A DNA stretch of 39,217 nucleotides from Armatimonadota bacterium. GTDB lineage: Bacteria; Sysuimicrobiota; Sysuimicrobiia; Sysuimicrobiales; Kaftiobacteriaceae. Position numbers and translations under genes: made by a program. Positions 24,653 to 32,193 of this stretch are shown piece by piece (positions within the stretch are counted from its first letter, which is position 1; every line of letters starts with the position of its first letter). The stretch spans positions 1 through 39,217 of the forward strand of contig JAVHLZ010000022.1 in assembly GCA_031081675.1 (NCBI GenBank). Reading direction: 5' to 3'. The notes beneath the pieces were generated by a model. That model was not told where the DNA came from. It searched no databases and saw only the letters and a list, made by a program, of their open reading frames with translations.

Positions 24653-26017
24653 TCAGCCGGCGGCCTGACCGCGCGCCGCAGTCTCCTCGCGTTCCATCTC
24701 CTGCCGCAGGCGCACGGCGTCGTCGGCGGCCGGCGCCACGTCAGGCCAGCGGAGAACCTCGCCGGCCCGCACCGGCCGCAGGAGCCGGGCGCCGTGGGTC
24801 AGCCCCACCGGCAGCGCGCCCTCCCGCAGCGACCACTCCGCGGATCGCAGCGCGCCGTACACGCAGTATCCGCCCTCCCCGTCCAGGACCACCCCTGGGT
24901 CCAGGTCCCGCTTCGCCGCCGCCACCACGTCGGCAACGAAGGCGCCGGGATGCCCCGTGGGTTCACCGCGCAGCCCGGCCCGCAGGACGCTCACCGTCAC
25001 CTCCAGCCCCACCAGGTGGTAGGGCCGGTACATGGCCGCGTAGGTGCCCGAGTCGTCGGTCAGCAGGCCGTACTCGGCAAAGCAGTGGCCCACGTAGTCG
25101 TCGGGGGCCCGCACGATCACGAACACGCCCCAGCGGAGATCCCGCGGCACAGGCCGACCGTCCCGGTGCAGGCTGCTGACGACTTCCACGGTCGGCTCCC
25201 GGCTCAGCCAGCCCCCGGCAGAGCGCGGCCGGCAGACCTGGGGCAGGTCGTCCACGCCGGCGGGAGGGAACTGCAGGCCCTCGTCCTGGGGGAGAAGCCC
25301 GGTCGCGTTGCAGACCGCCGCCATCTCGATGGCCGATTTGGTGGTGTCCAGGAACGAGGTGAACATGCGGGCGTTGTAGCCTCCCCGGGCTACCACCTCG
25401 GAGGTGAACCCGTAATGCTCCCACACCTCGTCGGGCGTGACGCGATGGTAGGCGGGCAGGTATTTGGTCCCCTTGCCGGCGCACACCACCTCCAGCCCGC
25501 ACGCCCGGGCCCACTCCACCAGTTCGCAGATCAGCGCGGGCTGGTCTCCATAGGCCAGGCTGTAGACCACGCTGGCGCGGGCGGCGCGCCGCGCCAGCGG
25601 CGGACCGGCCAGGACGTCGGCCTCCACCGTGACCATGACCACGTGGCGCCCGCAGGCGATCGCCTCCAGGGCATGGGCGATGCCGGCCGAGGGAGACCCG
25701 GTCGCCTCCACCACAACGTCCAGGCCGTCGGCGCGGATCAGCGCCAGGGCATCGTCGGTGATCCACGTCCCGCCGCTGGACAGGGCGGCGGCGGCAGACG
25801 CCGCGCACCTCTCCGGCGCCCATCCGGCCCGCTCCAGGGCCCGGCGGGCGCGGGCGGCATCCAGGTCGGCCACGCCCAGCACGTGCAGGCCCGGCAGGCG
25901 GCGGGCCTGGGCCAGGAACATGGTGCCGAACGCTCCCGCCCCGACCAGCCCCACCCGCAGGGGGCGCCCGGCGGCCGCCCTCTCCCGCACCTGTGCGCTC
26001 AGGCCGGCAGACCACAC
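24653..26017 (-). CDS. NAD(P)-dependent oxidoreductase with C-terminal SAF domain (COG4091 type)
   Basis: 454 residues. The N-terminal Rossmann fold has LRVGLVGAGAFGTMFLAQA (GxGxxG) and DVVVEATGSPSAGIAHALEAI. The middle contains FTSFLDTTKSAIEMAAVCNATGL, the conserved core of the predicted homoserine-dehydrogenase-like group. The last 90 residues (GVVLDGEGGYCVYGALRSAE, then ALPVGLTHGARLLRPVRAGEVL) form the SAF segment. The family lacks a firm biochemical assignment; members often sit in sugar or polyol gene sets. GTG 26017 is preceded by GGCAGGTG and lies 13 bases from the ferritin stop on the same strand, so the two are probably co-transcribed. A genuine homoserine dehydrogenase is encoded close by at 26683, arguing against that activity here. 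Confidence 0.8.
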   Translation of the reverse strand: MWSAGLSAQVRERAAAGRPLRVGLVGAGAFGTMFLAQARRLPGLHVLGVADLDAARARRALERAGWAPERCAASAAAALSSGGTWITDDALALIRADGLDVVVEATGSPSAGIAHALEAIACGRHVVMVTVEADVLAGPPLARRAARASVVYSLAYGDQPALICELVEWARACGLEVVCAGKGTKYLPAYHRVTPDEVWEHYGFTSEVVARGGYNARMFTSFLDTTKSAIEMAAVCNATGLLPQDEGLQFPPAGVDDLPQVCRPRSAGGWLSREPTVEVVSSLHRDGRPVPRDLRWGVFVIVRAPDDYVGHCFAEYGLLTDDSGTYAAMYRPYHLVGLEVTVSVLRAGLRGEPTGHPGAFVADVVAAAKRDLDPGVVLDGEGGYCVYGALRSAEWSLREGALPVGLTHGARLLRPVRAGEVLRWPDVAPAADDAVRLRQEMEREETAARGQAAG

Positions 26018-26030
26018 GGCGGCACCTGCC

Positions 26031-26537
26031 TCAGTCCTTGGCTCCCGTGTCCTCCCGGGCGCGGGCCAGGTAGTCCTCGACCAGCAGCAGCCCTCCCTCG
26101 CCCGCCCGGCGGACCACGCTGAGGAGCTTGTCCATGCTGGACACCTCCTCCAGCTGCTCTTCCACGAACCACTGGAGGAACTGCTGGGTGGTGTAATCGT
26201 TCTCCCGCAGCGCCAGCTCCAGGATGCCGTGAATCTGCCGGGTGACCTCCTGCTCCCACCGCAGGGAGAGGGCCACGGCCTCCTCGGCGGTGGCGAACGC
26301 CGCCTGGGGCGCGGCCACCGCGGGGATGACCACCGGGGCGCCGGCGTCGATGAGGTAGCGGATGAACCGCATGGCGTGTTCCCGTTCTTCCTCGGCCTGG
26401 CGGGAGAAGTGAGCCGCCAGCTGGGGCAGGCTCTGGCCGTCGAAGTGGGCGGCGATGGCGACATACTGCAGGAATGCGCCGAACTCCCGGCCGATCTGGT
26501 CCTGGATGGCTTTGGCCATCGTGGGGCTGATCAGCAT
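26031..26537 (-). CDS. Ferritin-like iron-storage protein
   Basis: 168 residues, a four-helix bundle of the bacterial ferritin (FtnA) type. Ferroxidase-site positions are visible: Glu in REFGAFLQYVAIA (helix A), the EEEREHAMRF block (helix B, Glu and His), and Glu/Gln in FLQWFVEEQLEEV (helix C/D). Such proteins oxidise Fe(II) and store the mineral in a 24-subunit cage. Start ATG 26537 follows GGAGGG at six bases. A good promoter (TTGAAG-N17-TATGCT) lies upstream. It is divergent from homoserine dehydrogenase and followed by the SAF-type oxidoreductase. Confidence 0.9.
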   Translation of the reverse strand: MLISPTMAKAIQDQIGREFGAFLQYVAIAAHFDGQSLPQLAAHFSRQAEEEREHAMRFIRYLIDAGAPVVIPAVAAPQAAFATAEEAVALSLRWEQEVTRQIHGILELALRENDYTTQQFLQWFVEEQLEEVSSMDKLLSVVRRAGEGGLLLVEDYLARAREDTGAKD

Positions 26538-26569
26538 GGGGATCCCTCCGATCCCGTCGGTGTGCCTCC

Positions 26570-26598
26570 AGCATACCCGCGCCCGCGGCAGCCTTCAA
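26570..26598 (-). promoter_or_regulatory. Predicted sigma-A promoter of the ferritin gene
   Basis: On the minus strand TTGAAG (26598-26593) and TATGCT (26575-26570) are separated by exactly 17 bases. The -10 ends 32 bases before the ATG. No obvious Fur box was seen overlapping it. Confidence 0.6.
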
Positions 26599-26623
26599 AC
26601 GCCCGGGCTCCCCGGCCGGACCG

Positions 26624-26653
26624 TTGACAGGGCGCGGACGCGGCTGCTATGAA
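26624..26653 (+). promoter_or_regulatory. Predicted extended -10 promoter of homoserine dehydrogenase
   Basis: A consensus -35 (TTGACA, 26624-26629) and a TGC-TATGAA extended -10 (26645-26653) have an 18-base spacer. The start of transcription would be near 26660. This makes GTG 26668 nearly leaderless and favours GTG 26683, which has GTGAGG upstream. Confidence 0.55.
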
Positions 26654-26682
26654 GATTGCTACTTCGCGTGAGGCCGGGCACG

Positions 26683-27960
26683 GTGCGGACCATCGGCGTG
26701 GGATTGCTGGGGCTGGGCACGGTGGGGGCCGAAGTCTACCGGCTGCTGCAGGACCGGGAGACCGTGGCCGCGGCCGCCGGCTGCCCGGTGGAGGTGCGGC
26801 GGGTGGCCGTGGCGCGGCCGGAGCGGTCCCGGGCGGTCTCCCTGCCCCCCGGGATACTGGCCCCCGCCGAGGCGGTGGCCACCGCTCCCGACGTGGACGT
26901 GGTGGTGGAGCTCATCGGCGGCCTCGAGCCCGCCCGGCACTACCTGATGCAGGCCCTGGCGCGGGGGGCCTCCGTGGTCACCGCGAACAAGGCGCTGCTG
27001 GCGGCCTGCGGAGCCGAGCTGTCCGCCGCTGCCGCCCGCAGCGGCGCCCACCTGTACTTTGAGGGCAGCGTGGGCGGGGGCATTCCCCTCATCCGGCCCA
27101 TCAGCGAGTCCCTGGCGGGAGCGCGCCTGCAGGCGCTCACGGGCATCCTTAACGGCACCACCAACTTCATCCTCACGCGCATGGCCCACCAGGGCTGGAC
27201 ACTGGAGCAGGCGCTGGCCGAGGCCCGCCGCCGCGGGTTCGCCGAGGCCGATCCCACCGAGGACCTGGAGGGTCACGACGCGGCCAGCAAGCTGGCCATT
27301 CTGGCGTCCGTGGCGTTCCGCTGCCAGGTCACCGGTGCCGACGTCTACCGGGAAGGAATCACGCGGATCACGCCCCGCGACTTTGCGTACGCCCGGGACC
27401 TGGGGTTCACCATCAAGCTGCTGGCCGTCGCCCGGAACCGGGACGGGGAGGTGGAGGCGCGGGTGCACCCCGCCCTGATCCCCCTCGACCACCCGCTCGC
27501 CCTGGTGCCCGACGAGTTCAATGCGGTCCTGGTGGAAGGGCCGGATCTGGGGCGCGTGGTCTTCAGCGGCCGCGGCGCCGGCGGGGCGCCCACGGCCACC
27601 GCGGTGGTGGGCGACATCGTGGCCGTCGCCCGACAGCTACTGGCCGGCGTGCGCGGCCGCCCCCTGCTGGCCGGCGCCCGGAGGCCGATCCGCCCTCTGG
27701 ATGACCTGGTGGTGCCGTATTACCTCTCCCTGCAGGTGGTCGACCGCCCCGGGGTGTTCGCCCGGGTGGCGGCGGTCTTCGGGGAGGAGCAGGTCAGCAT
27801 CGCGTCCATCGTCCAGAAGAGCCGCGGGGAGGTGGCCGACGTGATTCTGGTCACCCACGACGCCGCCGAGCGGGCCGTGCGCAGGGTCCTGGCGCGGCTG
27901 ACGGGCCTGGATGTGGTCCGGGCCGTCCTCAACGTCATCCGGGTGGACAACGGGGTCTGA
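26683..27960 (+). CDS. hom: Homoserine dehydrogenase
   Basis: 425 residues. It converts aspartate semialdehyde to homoserine, the branch point to threonine and methionine. The Rossmann motif is VGLLGLGTVG at the N-terminus, followed by DVVVELIGGLEPARHYLMQAL and VVTANKALLA. The catalytic block is GILNGTTNFIL and AEADPTEDLEGHDAASKLAIL, with the conserved Asp and Lys. The last 80 residues form an ACT domain (YLSLQVVDRPGVFARVAAVF), indicating feedback control by threonine or a similar ligand. GTG 26683 is chosen because family members begin with the (R/K)IGVGLLGLG segment; GTG 26668 and TTG 26656 are upstream options. thrB and thrC are not adjacent, so the pathway is split in this genome. Confidence 0.95.
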   Translation: MRTIGVGLLGLGTVGAEVYRLLQDRETVAAAAGCPVEVRRVAVARPERSRAVSLPPGILAPAEAVATAPDVDVVVELIGGLEPARHYLMQALARGASVVTANKALLAACGAELSAAAARSGAHLYFEGSVGGGIPLIRPISESLAGARLQALTGILNGTTNFILTRMAHQGWTLEQALAEARRRGFAEADPTEDLEGHDAASKLAILASVAFRCQVTGADVYREGITRITPRDFAYARDLGFTIKLLAVARNRDGEVEARVHPALIPLDHPLALVPDEFNAVLVEGPDLGRVVFSGRGAGGAPTATAVVGDIVAVARQLLAGVRGRPLLAGARRPIRPLDDLVVPYYLSLQVVDRPGVFARVAAVFGEEQVSIASIVQKSRGEVADVILVTHDAAERAVRRVLARLTGLDVVRAVLNVIRVDNGV

Positions 27961-28067
27961 GGAAGGGAAGAGGGAAGACGGAAGAGGGCAAGACAGGGCG
28001 ATCGGAGGCAGATCGAGCAGATGGAGGAGATGGGCGAGATGAAGCAGCTTGAACCCCCCCCGTTTCG
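27961..28067 (+). other. Purine-rich spacer between convergent genes
   Basis: The spacer between hom and the cupin gene is unusually purine-rich on the plus strand. In the first 40 bases only four are pyrimidines (GGAAGGGAAGAGGGAAG and continuing), and the following part repeats GAGATGG/GAGATGA-like units. It ends in a run of eight C. It is less GC-rich than its surroundings and has no open frame with a ribosome-binding site. A triplex-prone or transcript-end structure is possible; no hairpin terminator is seen. Confidence 0.45.
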
Positions 28068-28427
28068 TCACCGTCTCAAGTAGTCGTCGGTCCTGTTGAT
28101 CCAGTCCTGCCGGGGCGGGCTGAAGACGTCCATCTCCACCGTCTCCTCCAGCATCTCGGCTCCGTGGGGAACCCCGCCGGGGATCAGCAGGATCTCCCCG
28201 GGCCGGAGAATGAGGTCTCCCCGGGTGGGCAGGGTGAACTTCATGAGGCCCGAGATGCAGTACGTGAGCTGCTCGTTCTCGTGCTGGTGGACCGGGACCA
28301 CCGCGCCCTTTGTGAACTCCAGGTAGGCCACCATCAACCTGTCGCCCCACAGCATCCGCCGGGTGATCTGCGGGGTCAACGCTTCGGATTCCAGATCCAG
28401 CAGTCGCCGGTGGACCAGATCGGCCAT
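28068..28427 (-). CDS. Small cupin-domain protein
   Basis: 119 residues, a single cupin barrel. Motif 1 is VVPVHQHENEQLTYCISGLMKF (His, His, Glu as metal ligands) and motif 2 is LRPGEILLIPGGVPHGAE, with the final His. Single-domain cupins of this kind act as sugar isomerases, dioxygenases or ligand sensors; the function cannot be chosen. ATG 28427 is preferred over ATG 28445 because GGAGGT sits six bases upstream of it. It is divergent from the B3/B4 gene and convergent with hom. Confidence 0.83.
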   Translation of the reverse strand: MADLVHRRLLDLESEALTPQITRRMLWGDRLMVAYLEFTKGAVVPVHQHENEQLTYCISGLMKFTLPTRGDLILRPGEILLIPGGVPHGAEMLEETVEMDVFSPPRQDWINRTDDYLRR

Positions 28428-28481
28428 GTGCGCCACCTCCGTCATGGTGGAGATGTGGGCGGGTTCGCCGCCGGCGCCGCT

Positions 28482-28497
28482 TCCCCCTGGCGGGGGA
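28482..28497. repeat. Intergenic G/C palindrome
   Basis: TCCCCC-TGGC-GGGGGA is a 6-bp stem with a 4-base loop in the divergent cupin-B3/B4 spacer, followed by more G-runs (GGGGGTGGGG). It resembles the short dispersed intergenic palindromes seen in many GC-rich genomes, but only one copy is visible here, so repeat status is unproven. Confidence 0.35.
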
Positions 28498-28535
28498 GGG
28501 GGTGGGGCCGGCCGAATACCGAAGGGGAGGCGGAG

Positions 28536-29198
28536 ATGCTGGACGTTGCCCCTGACCTGCGGGACGTGGTCTGCCTGGGCGTGATCCGCGCCGACGGGGT
28601 GGTGGTGCGGGGGGAGGCGCCCGACGTCTGGGCCGAGATGGATCGGGTGGCGGCGGATCTGCGGGCGCGCCACGGAGGGAAGGCGCCGGCCGACATCCCC
28701 GAACTGCAGTCCGCCCGGGAGCTGTACCGCAGGACCGGCGTGGATCCCACCAAGGTCCGGCCGTCGTCGGAGGCGTTGCTGCGCCGCGTCCTCCGCGGAG
28801 ACCCCCTGTACCGGATCAACTCGCTGGTGGATGCCATCAACCTGTGCTCCCTGGAGTTCCTCCTGCCCATCGGGCTGTACGACGCGGACCGCATCGTCGG
28901 TCCGGTCACGGTCCGGCGAGGCCAGGCCGGCGAGGCCTACGAGTCCCTGGGCAAGGGACTGTTCTCGGTGGCCGGCCGCCTGGCCCTGTTCGACAGCCGG
29001 GGGCCGTTCGGCGGGCCCACCAACGACTCGCGGCGGACCGCCATCACCGAGCAGACCACCCGCTGCCTGGTGGTGATCTTCGCCCCCGGCTCGTACCCCG
29101 CCGGCCGCATGGGCGAGCACGTCCAGCACGCCACCCGCCGCCTGCGGGAGTTTGCCCAGGCGGCCCGGGTCGAGTCGGCGGTGGTGGGCGGGAGGTAA
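28536..29198 (+). CDS. B3/B4 tRNA-binding-domain protein
   Basis: 220 residues. The core matches the B3/B4 domain found in the beta subunit of phenylalanyl-tRNA synthetase and in free-standing proteins of the COG3382 group. Typical segments are ELYRRTGVDPTKVRPSSEALLRRVLRG, LYRINSLVDAINLCSLEFLLPIGLYD, and FGGPTNDSRRTAITEQTTRCLVVIFAPG. In PheRS this domain edits mischarged tRNA; free-standing versions are thought to act as trans-editing or related proteins, which is unproven. ATG 28536 follows GGGGAGGCGGAG. It is divergent from the cupin gene with a 108-base spacer. Confidence 0.82.
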   Translation: MLDVAPDLRDVVCLGVIRADGVVVRGEAPDVWAEMDRVAADLRARHGGKAPADIPELQSARELYRRTGVDPTKVRPSSEALLRRVLRGDPLYRINSLVDAINLCSLEFLLPIGLYDADRIVGPVTVRRGQAGEAYESLGKGLFSVAGRLALFDSRGPFGGPTNDSRRTAITEQTTRCLVVIFAPGSYPAGRMGEHVQHATRRLREFAQAARVESAVVGGR

Positions 29199-29231
29199 CC
29201 GGGGCGGTTCCAGCTACCGCGGGACCAGGGA

Positions 29232-29543
29232 TCAGGACGCCCCGGGCATCCCGGGGCCGGCGACCAGCCTGCCGCCGTCCACCTCGGTGGCGGTGATGCG
29301 GTAGGAGCGGTCGAAGGACACCCGCAGCCGCATCAGGCGGTTGCACCGTACCCCCAGCACGTCCTTGGACAGGCGGTACCCGGTCAGATCTCCATCGAAC
29401 TCCTGCGAGAGGTCCCACCGGGGATCCACCCGCACCTGGACGACCTCCCCGCAGTGATCGCACTGCACGGAGAACACCAGCGCCCCGGGGGGCCCGGCGG
29501 GGCGGCCTCCCCACAACGCCCTGAGCCTGCGCAGAATGTCCAT
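29232..29543 (-). CDS. Hypothetical small Cys-containing protein
   Basis: 103 residues. CDHCGEV gives C28 and C31, and a third Cys lies at position 67 (GVRCNRLMRL), suggesting a small metal-binding knuckle; the fourth ligand is unclear. The rest is beta-rich (VQVRVDPRWDLSQEFDGD, then MRLRVSFDRSYRITATEV). It has no signal peptide or membrane helix. No family is recognised. It is divergent from the DNA ligase gene with a short shared upstream region, and its start has GGGGGA upstream. Confidence 0.55.
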   Translation of the reverse strand: MDILRRLRALWGGRPAGPPGALVFSVQCDHCGEVVQVRVDPRWDLSQEFDGDLTGYRLSKDVLGVRCNRLMRLRVSFDRSYRITATEVDGGRLVAGPGMPGAS

Positions 29544-29635
29544 CAGGCGTCCCCCGTGAACATTCCCTGCGGGGGCGGCTCTCTCCCGCCGCCCGGGAGG
29601 AGTTGGACGCGCCGGCGGGCAAGAGATGCAGCGCC

Positions 29636-31375
29636 GTGAAGTACCACGCGCTCGCCGACGCCTACGCCCGCATCGAGGCCACCACCTCCCGGCTGGAGAT
29701 GACGGCGCTGCTGGCCGACCTGTTCCGCCAGACTCCGCCCGAGGTCATCGGCCGGGTGGTCTACCTGACCCAGGGCAAGCTGTACCCCGACTACGAGGGC
29801 ATCGAGATCGGGGTCGCCGAGAAGCTGGCGGTGCGGGCCGTGGCGGCGGCCGCCGGTGCGGACGCCGAGGAGGTCGAGCGCCGCCTGGCCCGGGCGGGCG
29901 ACCTGGGCCTGGTGGCCGAGGAACTCCTGGCGGCTTCCGGAAGCCGTCGGGCGACCCTGACGGTGGACGAGGTGTACGGGGAGCTGGACCGCTCGGCCCG
30001 CGCCTCGGGCAAGGGTGCCCAGGCGGCCAAGCTGGACATCCTGGCCGGGCTGCTGCGCCGGGCCACCCCCGCGGAAGCCAAGTACATCGTGCGCACCGTC
30101 ACCGGGCGGCTGCGGTTGGGCGTGGGCGACATGACCGTGCTGGATGCCCTGGCCACGGTCTTCGCCGGCGGCCGGGAGGCCCGGCGGGATCTGGAGCGGG
30201 CGTACAACCTGACCTCCGACCTGGGCTATGTCGCCGAGACCGTCGCCCGGGGCGGGGTGGAGGCCATCAGGCGCGTGCACGTGGTGGTGGGCAAGCCCAT
30301 CCGTCCCATGCTCGCCGAACGGCTGGGCGATCCCGCCGAGCTGCTGGAGAAGATGGGCGGGCGGTGCATCGCCGAGTACAAGTACGATGGCGAGCGCCTC
30401 CAGATCCACAAGCAGGGGGAGCGGGTGGAACTGTTCTCGCGCCGCCTGGAGAAAATCACCTCCCAGTATCCGGACGTGGCGGAGCTGGTGGGCCGCCATG
30501 TCCGCGCGACCGAGGCGATTCTGGAGGGCGAGGTGGTGGCCGTCGATCCCGACACCGGGGACCTGCGCCCGTTCCAGGACCTGATGCCCCGCCGCCGCAA
30601 GTACGGCATCGAGGAGGCCATGCGGGAGATCCCCGTGGCGGTGTACCTGTTCGACGCCCTGTTCGCCGACGGGGAGGACCTCACCGAGCGTCCCTATGCC
30701 GAACGCCACGCACGGCTGGAGACGCTGGTGACCCCCGGCGAGCGGATGGGGGTGGCCACCTACCGGGAGGTGGCCACCGTCCGGGAGCTGGAGGAGATCT
30801 TCGAGCAGGCCGTCCAGGACGGGTGCGAGGGGCTGGTCTGCAAGGCTCCGGGCGGAGTGTACCAGGCGGGGGCCCGGGGGTGGCTGTGGATCAAGTTCAA
30901 GAGGGAGTACCGCAGCGAGATGACCGACGCGGTGGATCTGGTGGTGGTGGGCGCCTTTCACGGGCGCGGCCGCCGCGGTGGCACCTACGGGGCGCTGCTC
31001 ATGGCCGCCTACGACCCCCAGGCCGAGATGTTCCGCACCGTCTGCAAGCTGGGCTCGGGGTTCACCGACGAGTTCCTGGCCGAGCTCCCCGGGCGCCTGC
31101 GCCCGTACCAGGTCCCCGACCGCCCCCGCTCGGTGGACAGCCGCCTGGAGCCGGACGTGTGGATCGAGCCCGCCCTGGTCTTCGAGGTGATCGGCGCCGA
31201 GATCACCCTCAGCCCGGTGCACACCGCCGGATGGGGAGCCGTGCGGGAAGGCTCCGGGTTGGCCATCCGGTTCCCGCGGTTCACCCGCGAGCGGCGGGAC
31301 AAAGGGCCCACCGAGGCCACCACGGTGGACGAGCTGGTGGAGATGTACCGCCGCCAGCTGAAGAAGGCGGGATAG
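29636..31375 (+). CDS. lig: ATP-dependent DNA ligase, archaeal/eukaryotic type
   Basis: 579 residues. The N-terminal DNA-binding domain (KYHALADAYARIEATTSRLE to residue about 220) matches archaeal ligases such as those of Thermococcales. The adenylation domain has motif I KYDGERLQIH with Lys249, motif III ELFSRRLEKIT, motif IIIa VYLFDALF, motif IV EGLVCKAP and motif V WIKFKREY. The OB-fold C-terminus ends in FTRERRDKGPTEATTVDEL. It seals nicks in duplex DNA using ATP. GTG 29636 is preferred from family alignment; a TTG at 29603 with an adjacent GGAGGAG is the alternative. Bacteria normally use an NAD-dependent LigA for replication, so this is an accessory ligase, probably of archaeal ancestry. 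No ku or primase gene is nearby. Confidence 0.93.
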   Translation: MKYHALADAYARIEATTSRLEMTALLADLFRQTPPEVIGRVVYLTQGKLYPDYEGIEIGVAEKLAVRAVAAAAGADAEEVERRLARAGDLGLVAEELLAASGSRRATLTVDEVYGELDRSARASGKGAQAAKLDILAGLLRRATPAEAKYIVRTVTGRLRLGVGDMTVLDALATVFAGGREARRDLERAYNLTSDLGYVAETVARGGVEAIRRVHVVVGKPIRPMLAERLGDPAELLEKMGGRCIAEYKYDGERLQIHKQGERVELFSRRLEKITSQYPDVAELVGRHVRATEAILEGEVVAVDPDTGDLRPFQDLMPRRRKYGIEEAMREIPVAVYLFDALFADGEDLTERPYAERHARLETLVTPGERMGVATYREVATVRELEEIFEQAVQDGCEGLVCKAPGGVYQAGARGWLWIKFKREYRSEMTDAVDLVVVGAFHGRGRRGGTYGALLMAAYDPQAEMFRTVCKLGSGFTDEFLAELPGRLRPYQVPDRPRSVDSRLEPDVWIEPALVFEVIGAEITLSPVHTAGWGAVREGSGLAIRFPRFTRERRDKGPTEATTVDELVEMYRRQLKKAG

Positions 31376-31463
31376 GACACCCCAGAGCGCCGCACGGTTC
31401 GTGGGAGGTCCGCTCACCTCCCCGAACAGTTCCGCAGGCCGGCTCCCCGGGAGGAGGCTGATC

Positions 31464-32153
31464 GTGGGCGACCAGCAGGTGGCGTTTCTGTGTGATCTGG
31501 ACGGGACGCTGGTGGACAGCGTCTACCAGCACGTACTGGCGTGGCGGGAGGCCCTGGAGGCGTCGGGCATCGGGCTGTCCGTGTGGCGCATTCACCGGAG
31601 GATCGGCATGAGCGGCGGCCTGTTCGTCACCGCCCTGTTGCGGGAAACCGGCCGCTCGCTGACGGCGGAGGAGATCGCCCGGATGCAGCAGGCGCATCGG
31701 GAGGCGTACGCGCGGCTGGTGGGGCAGGTGCGCCCCCTGCCCGGGGCCCGGGAGTTGCTGGAGACCCTGACGGCCGCGGGGGTCCCCTGGGCCATCGCCA
31801 CCAGCGGTCGCCGGGAGACGGCGGCGGCGACGCTGCGGGTCCTCGGCCTGGAGCTGTCGGAACGCGTGGTGACCCGGGACGACGTGGCCCGGGCCAAGCC
31901 CGACCCGGACCTGTTCCTGGCGGCCGCCTCCCGCCTCGGGGTGGCTCCCGGCCACGCGGTGGTGGTCGGCGACAGCGTCTGGGACCTGCTGGCGGCCCGC
32001 CGGGCCGGCGCCCTGGGCGTGGGGGTGCTCTCGGGCGGCTATGGCCTCGACGAGCTGGAGCGCGCCGGGGCGTACCGAGTCTACGAGGATCCGGCGGACC
32101 TGTTGCGCCACCTGGACGAGGTGGGGGTGCGGGTGGCCGGCGCGCGAGACTGA
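31464..32153 (+). CDS. HAD-superfamily phosphatase (phosphoglycolate-phosphatase-like)
   Basis: 229 residues. HAD motif I is LCDLDGTLVDS with nucleophile Asp11 and Asp13. Motif II is ATSGRRET, motif III the Lys in RAKPDPDLF, and motif IV GDSVWDLLAARRAG. A helical cap between residues about 20 and 85 places it in the phosphoglycolate phosphatase/beta-phosphoglucomutase subgroup, which acts on small phosphorylated sugars or acids. GTG 31464 follows AGGAGG at six bases. It is 88 bases after the ligase and 40 before proline dehydrogenase on the same strand. The exact substrate is unknown. Confidence 0.9.
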   Translation: MGDQQVAFLCDLDGTLVDSVYQHVLAWREALEASGIGLSVWRIHRRIGMSGGLFVTALLRETGRSLTAEEIARMQQAHREAYARLVGQVRPLPGARELLETLTAAGVPWAIATSGRRETAAATLRVLGLELSERVVTRDDVARAKPDPDLFLAAASRLGVAPGHAVVVGDSVWDLLAARRAGALGVGVLSGGYGLDELERAGAYRVYEDPADLLRHLDEVGVRVAGARD

Positions 32154-32193
32154 ACCGGCGGACAGGCCCCGCCGCCGGTGCGGAGGTGTCGCC

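Noticed and set aside
24653-26464. 603-codon version of the SAF-type oxidoreductase
   Set aside because: The extra N-terminal 149 codons are antisense-frame shadow of the ferritin gene on the same strand; the Rossmann motif begins soon after GTG 26017.
27961-28067. Possible CRISPR-like or tandem-repeat array in the purine-rich spacer
   Set aside because: The units are irregular, short and without unique spacers; there is no cas gene in the window.
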